The position numbers and the translations under genes are program-made. Positions 63,388-64,000 of a stretch of 64,000 bases of DNA are shown here, one piece after another (the stretch's first letter is position 1; each line of letters starts with the position of its first letter). Location: positions 1 to 64,000 of the forward strand of contig QXXF01000015.1 in the NCBI GenBank assembly GCA_009911365.1, written 5' to 3'. The notes beneath the pieces are model-generated. The model ran no database searches and had not been told where the DNA came from. It was given only the letters and a program-made list of their open reading frames with translations. Origin of the DNA: Clostridiales bacterium (GTDB lineage: Bacteria; Bacillota; Clostridia; Peptostreptococcales; Anaerovoracaceae).

Positions 63388-64000
63388 ATGACACAAAAAC
63401 ATCAATTTTTAAAAAAGTATTTTGGATATGATCAGTTCAGAGAAGGTCAGGAAATCCTCATTGACAGCATCCTGGCGGGAAAGGACACTTTTGGGATCAT
63501 GCCCACGGGTGCGGGAAAGTCCATCTGCTACCAATTGCCTGGCATTATGATGGAAGGAATCACCTTAGTCATCACGCCGCTGATCTCCTTGATGAAGGAT
63601 CAAGTGGCTTCTTTAAAAGAAGCTGGCATCCGAGGTGCTTATTTCAATAGCTCCCTGACCCAAGGCCAGTATTTCAAGGCCTTGGAATACGCCAAGCGGG
63701 GGACGTACAAGATTGTCTACGTGGCACCGGAGCGGTTGATGAATCGAGAGTTTTTAGATTTCGCCAGATCCGTGAAAATCGAAATGATCACTGTGGACGA
63801 AGCCCATTGCGTGTCCCAGTGGGGACAGGACTTCCGTCCAAGCTATCTAAAGATTTTAGACTTTGTGGAGCAGCTGGAGCACAGGCCCATCATCAGCGCC
63901 TTCACGGCTACGGCCACCCGGCAGGTGAGAGAGGATGTGGCGCAGATCCTCGAGCTGAAAGAACCGACTATTCTCACTACGGGATTTGATCGAAAGAACC
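63388..64000 (+). CDS. recQ: ATP-dependent DNA helicase RecQ (5' part, cut by window end)
   Basis: The first 204 codons of a RecQ helicase. Motif 0 YFGYDQFREGQ, motif I MPTGAGKSICYQLP, motif Ia ITPLISLMKDQV, motif II VDEAHCVSQWGQDFRPSY and motif III SAFTATAT are in order. ATG 63388 follows GGAG. The reading frame is open to the last base; the C-terminal RQC and HRDC domains, if present, lie outside the window. Confidence 0.95.
   Translation, partial: MTQKHQFLKKYFGYDQFREGQEILIDSILAGKDTFGIMPTGAGKSICYQLPGIMMEGITLVITPLISLMKDQVASLKEAGIRGAYFNSSLTQGQYFKALEYAKRGTYKIVYVAPERLMNREFLDFARSVKIEMITVDEAHCVSQWGQDFRPSYLKILDFVEQLEHRPIISAFTATATRQVREDVAQILELKEPTILTTGFDRKN

Overview
The window is a stretch of bacterial chromosome, most likely from an anaerobic, amino-acid-using member of the Bacillota (class Clostridia). 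This is inferred from strong AGGAGG-type ribosome sites, Tn916-family recombination genes, Bce-type peptide-sensing modules, sodium-coupled amino-acid transporters (two NSS, one SstT), an NhaC antiporter, an iscS-iscU-mnmA operon and ferredoxin-type redox proteins. The genus cannot be fixed from sequence reading alone. No rRNA, tRNA or CRISPR array was seen.

Region 1 (about 1-14,350) is an integrated mobile element of about 14.1 kb in the 5' end of a low-molecular-weight protein tyrosine phosphatase gene. A 5' copy of that gene lies at 187 (attL) and the complete, restored gene at 14,317 (attR). The first 50 bases look like the right end of a second, related element integrated at the same site. 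Left to right the element carries: a 1,203-residue protein of unknown function with a C-terminal PD-(D/E)XK nuclease motif and its own promoter with a perfect palindrome; a two-component system with a 51-residue membrane peptide and an ABC exporter; an orphan mobC with possible oriT palindromes; two small HTH proteins; a replication initiator and DnaC-like loader; and xis and int. No relaxase and no type IV secretion genes are present, so it looks like a mobilizable element or a reduced conjugative element.

Region 2 (14.3-29.1 kb) is mixed chromosome: the phosphatase, a DapF-fold racemase/epimerase, an AraC regulator divergent from a GH13 oligo-1,6-glucosidase, an AAA-ATPase/PD-(D/E)XK protein, a NapH-like ferredoxin, small dimeric alpha/beta-barrel proteins, two small membrane proteins, feoB, pyk overlapping mnmM, and an NSS transporter.

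Region 3 (29.3-49.3 kb) is dominated by envelope-stress and antimicrobial-export modules. A BceRS-like two-component system is separated from its likely BceAB-like transporter by a phage-lysin-like gene on the other strand. A second NSS transporter follows, then mntP joined to another two-component system and an FtsX-type ABC exporter. Next come a decayed AlbA_2-type regulator, sstT, nhaC with an unusual promoter/RBS palindrome, and a sigma-factor/membrane protein/ABC operon.

Region 4 (49.3-64 kb) holds fabF, crcB, a DUF896 gene, a second decayed regulator fragment, the iscS-iscU-mnmA operon, a ferredoxin-linked aldo/keto reductase, two tandem MacB-like ATPase-permease fusions, rarD, an MBL-fold hydrolase, a PHP-domain phosphoesterase, and the 5' part of recQ running off the window.
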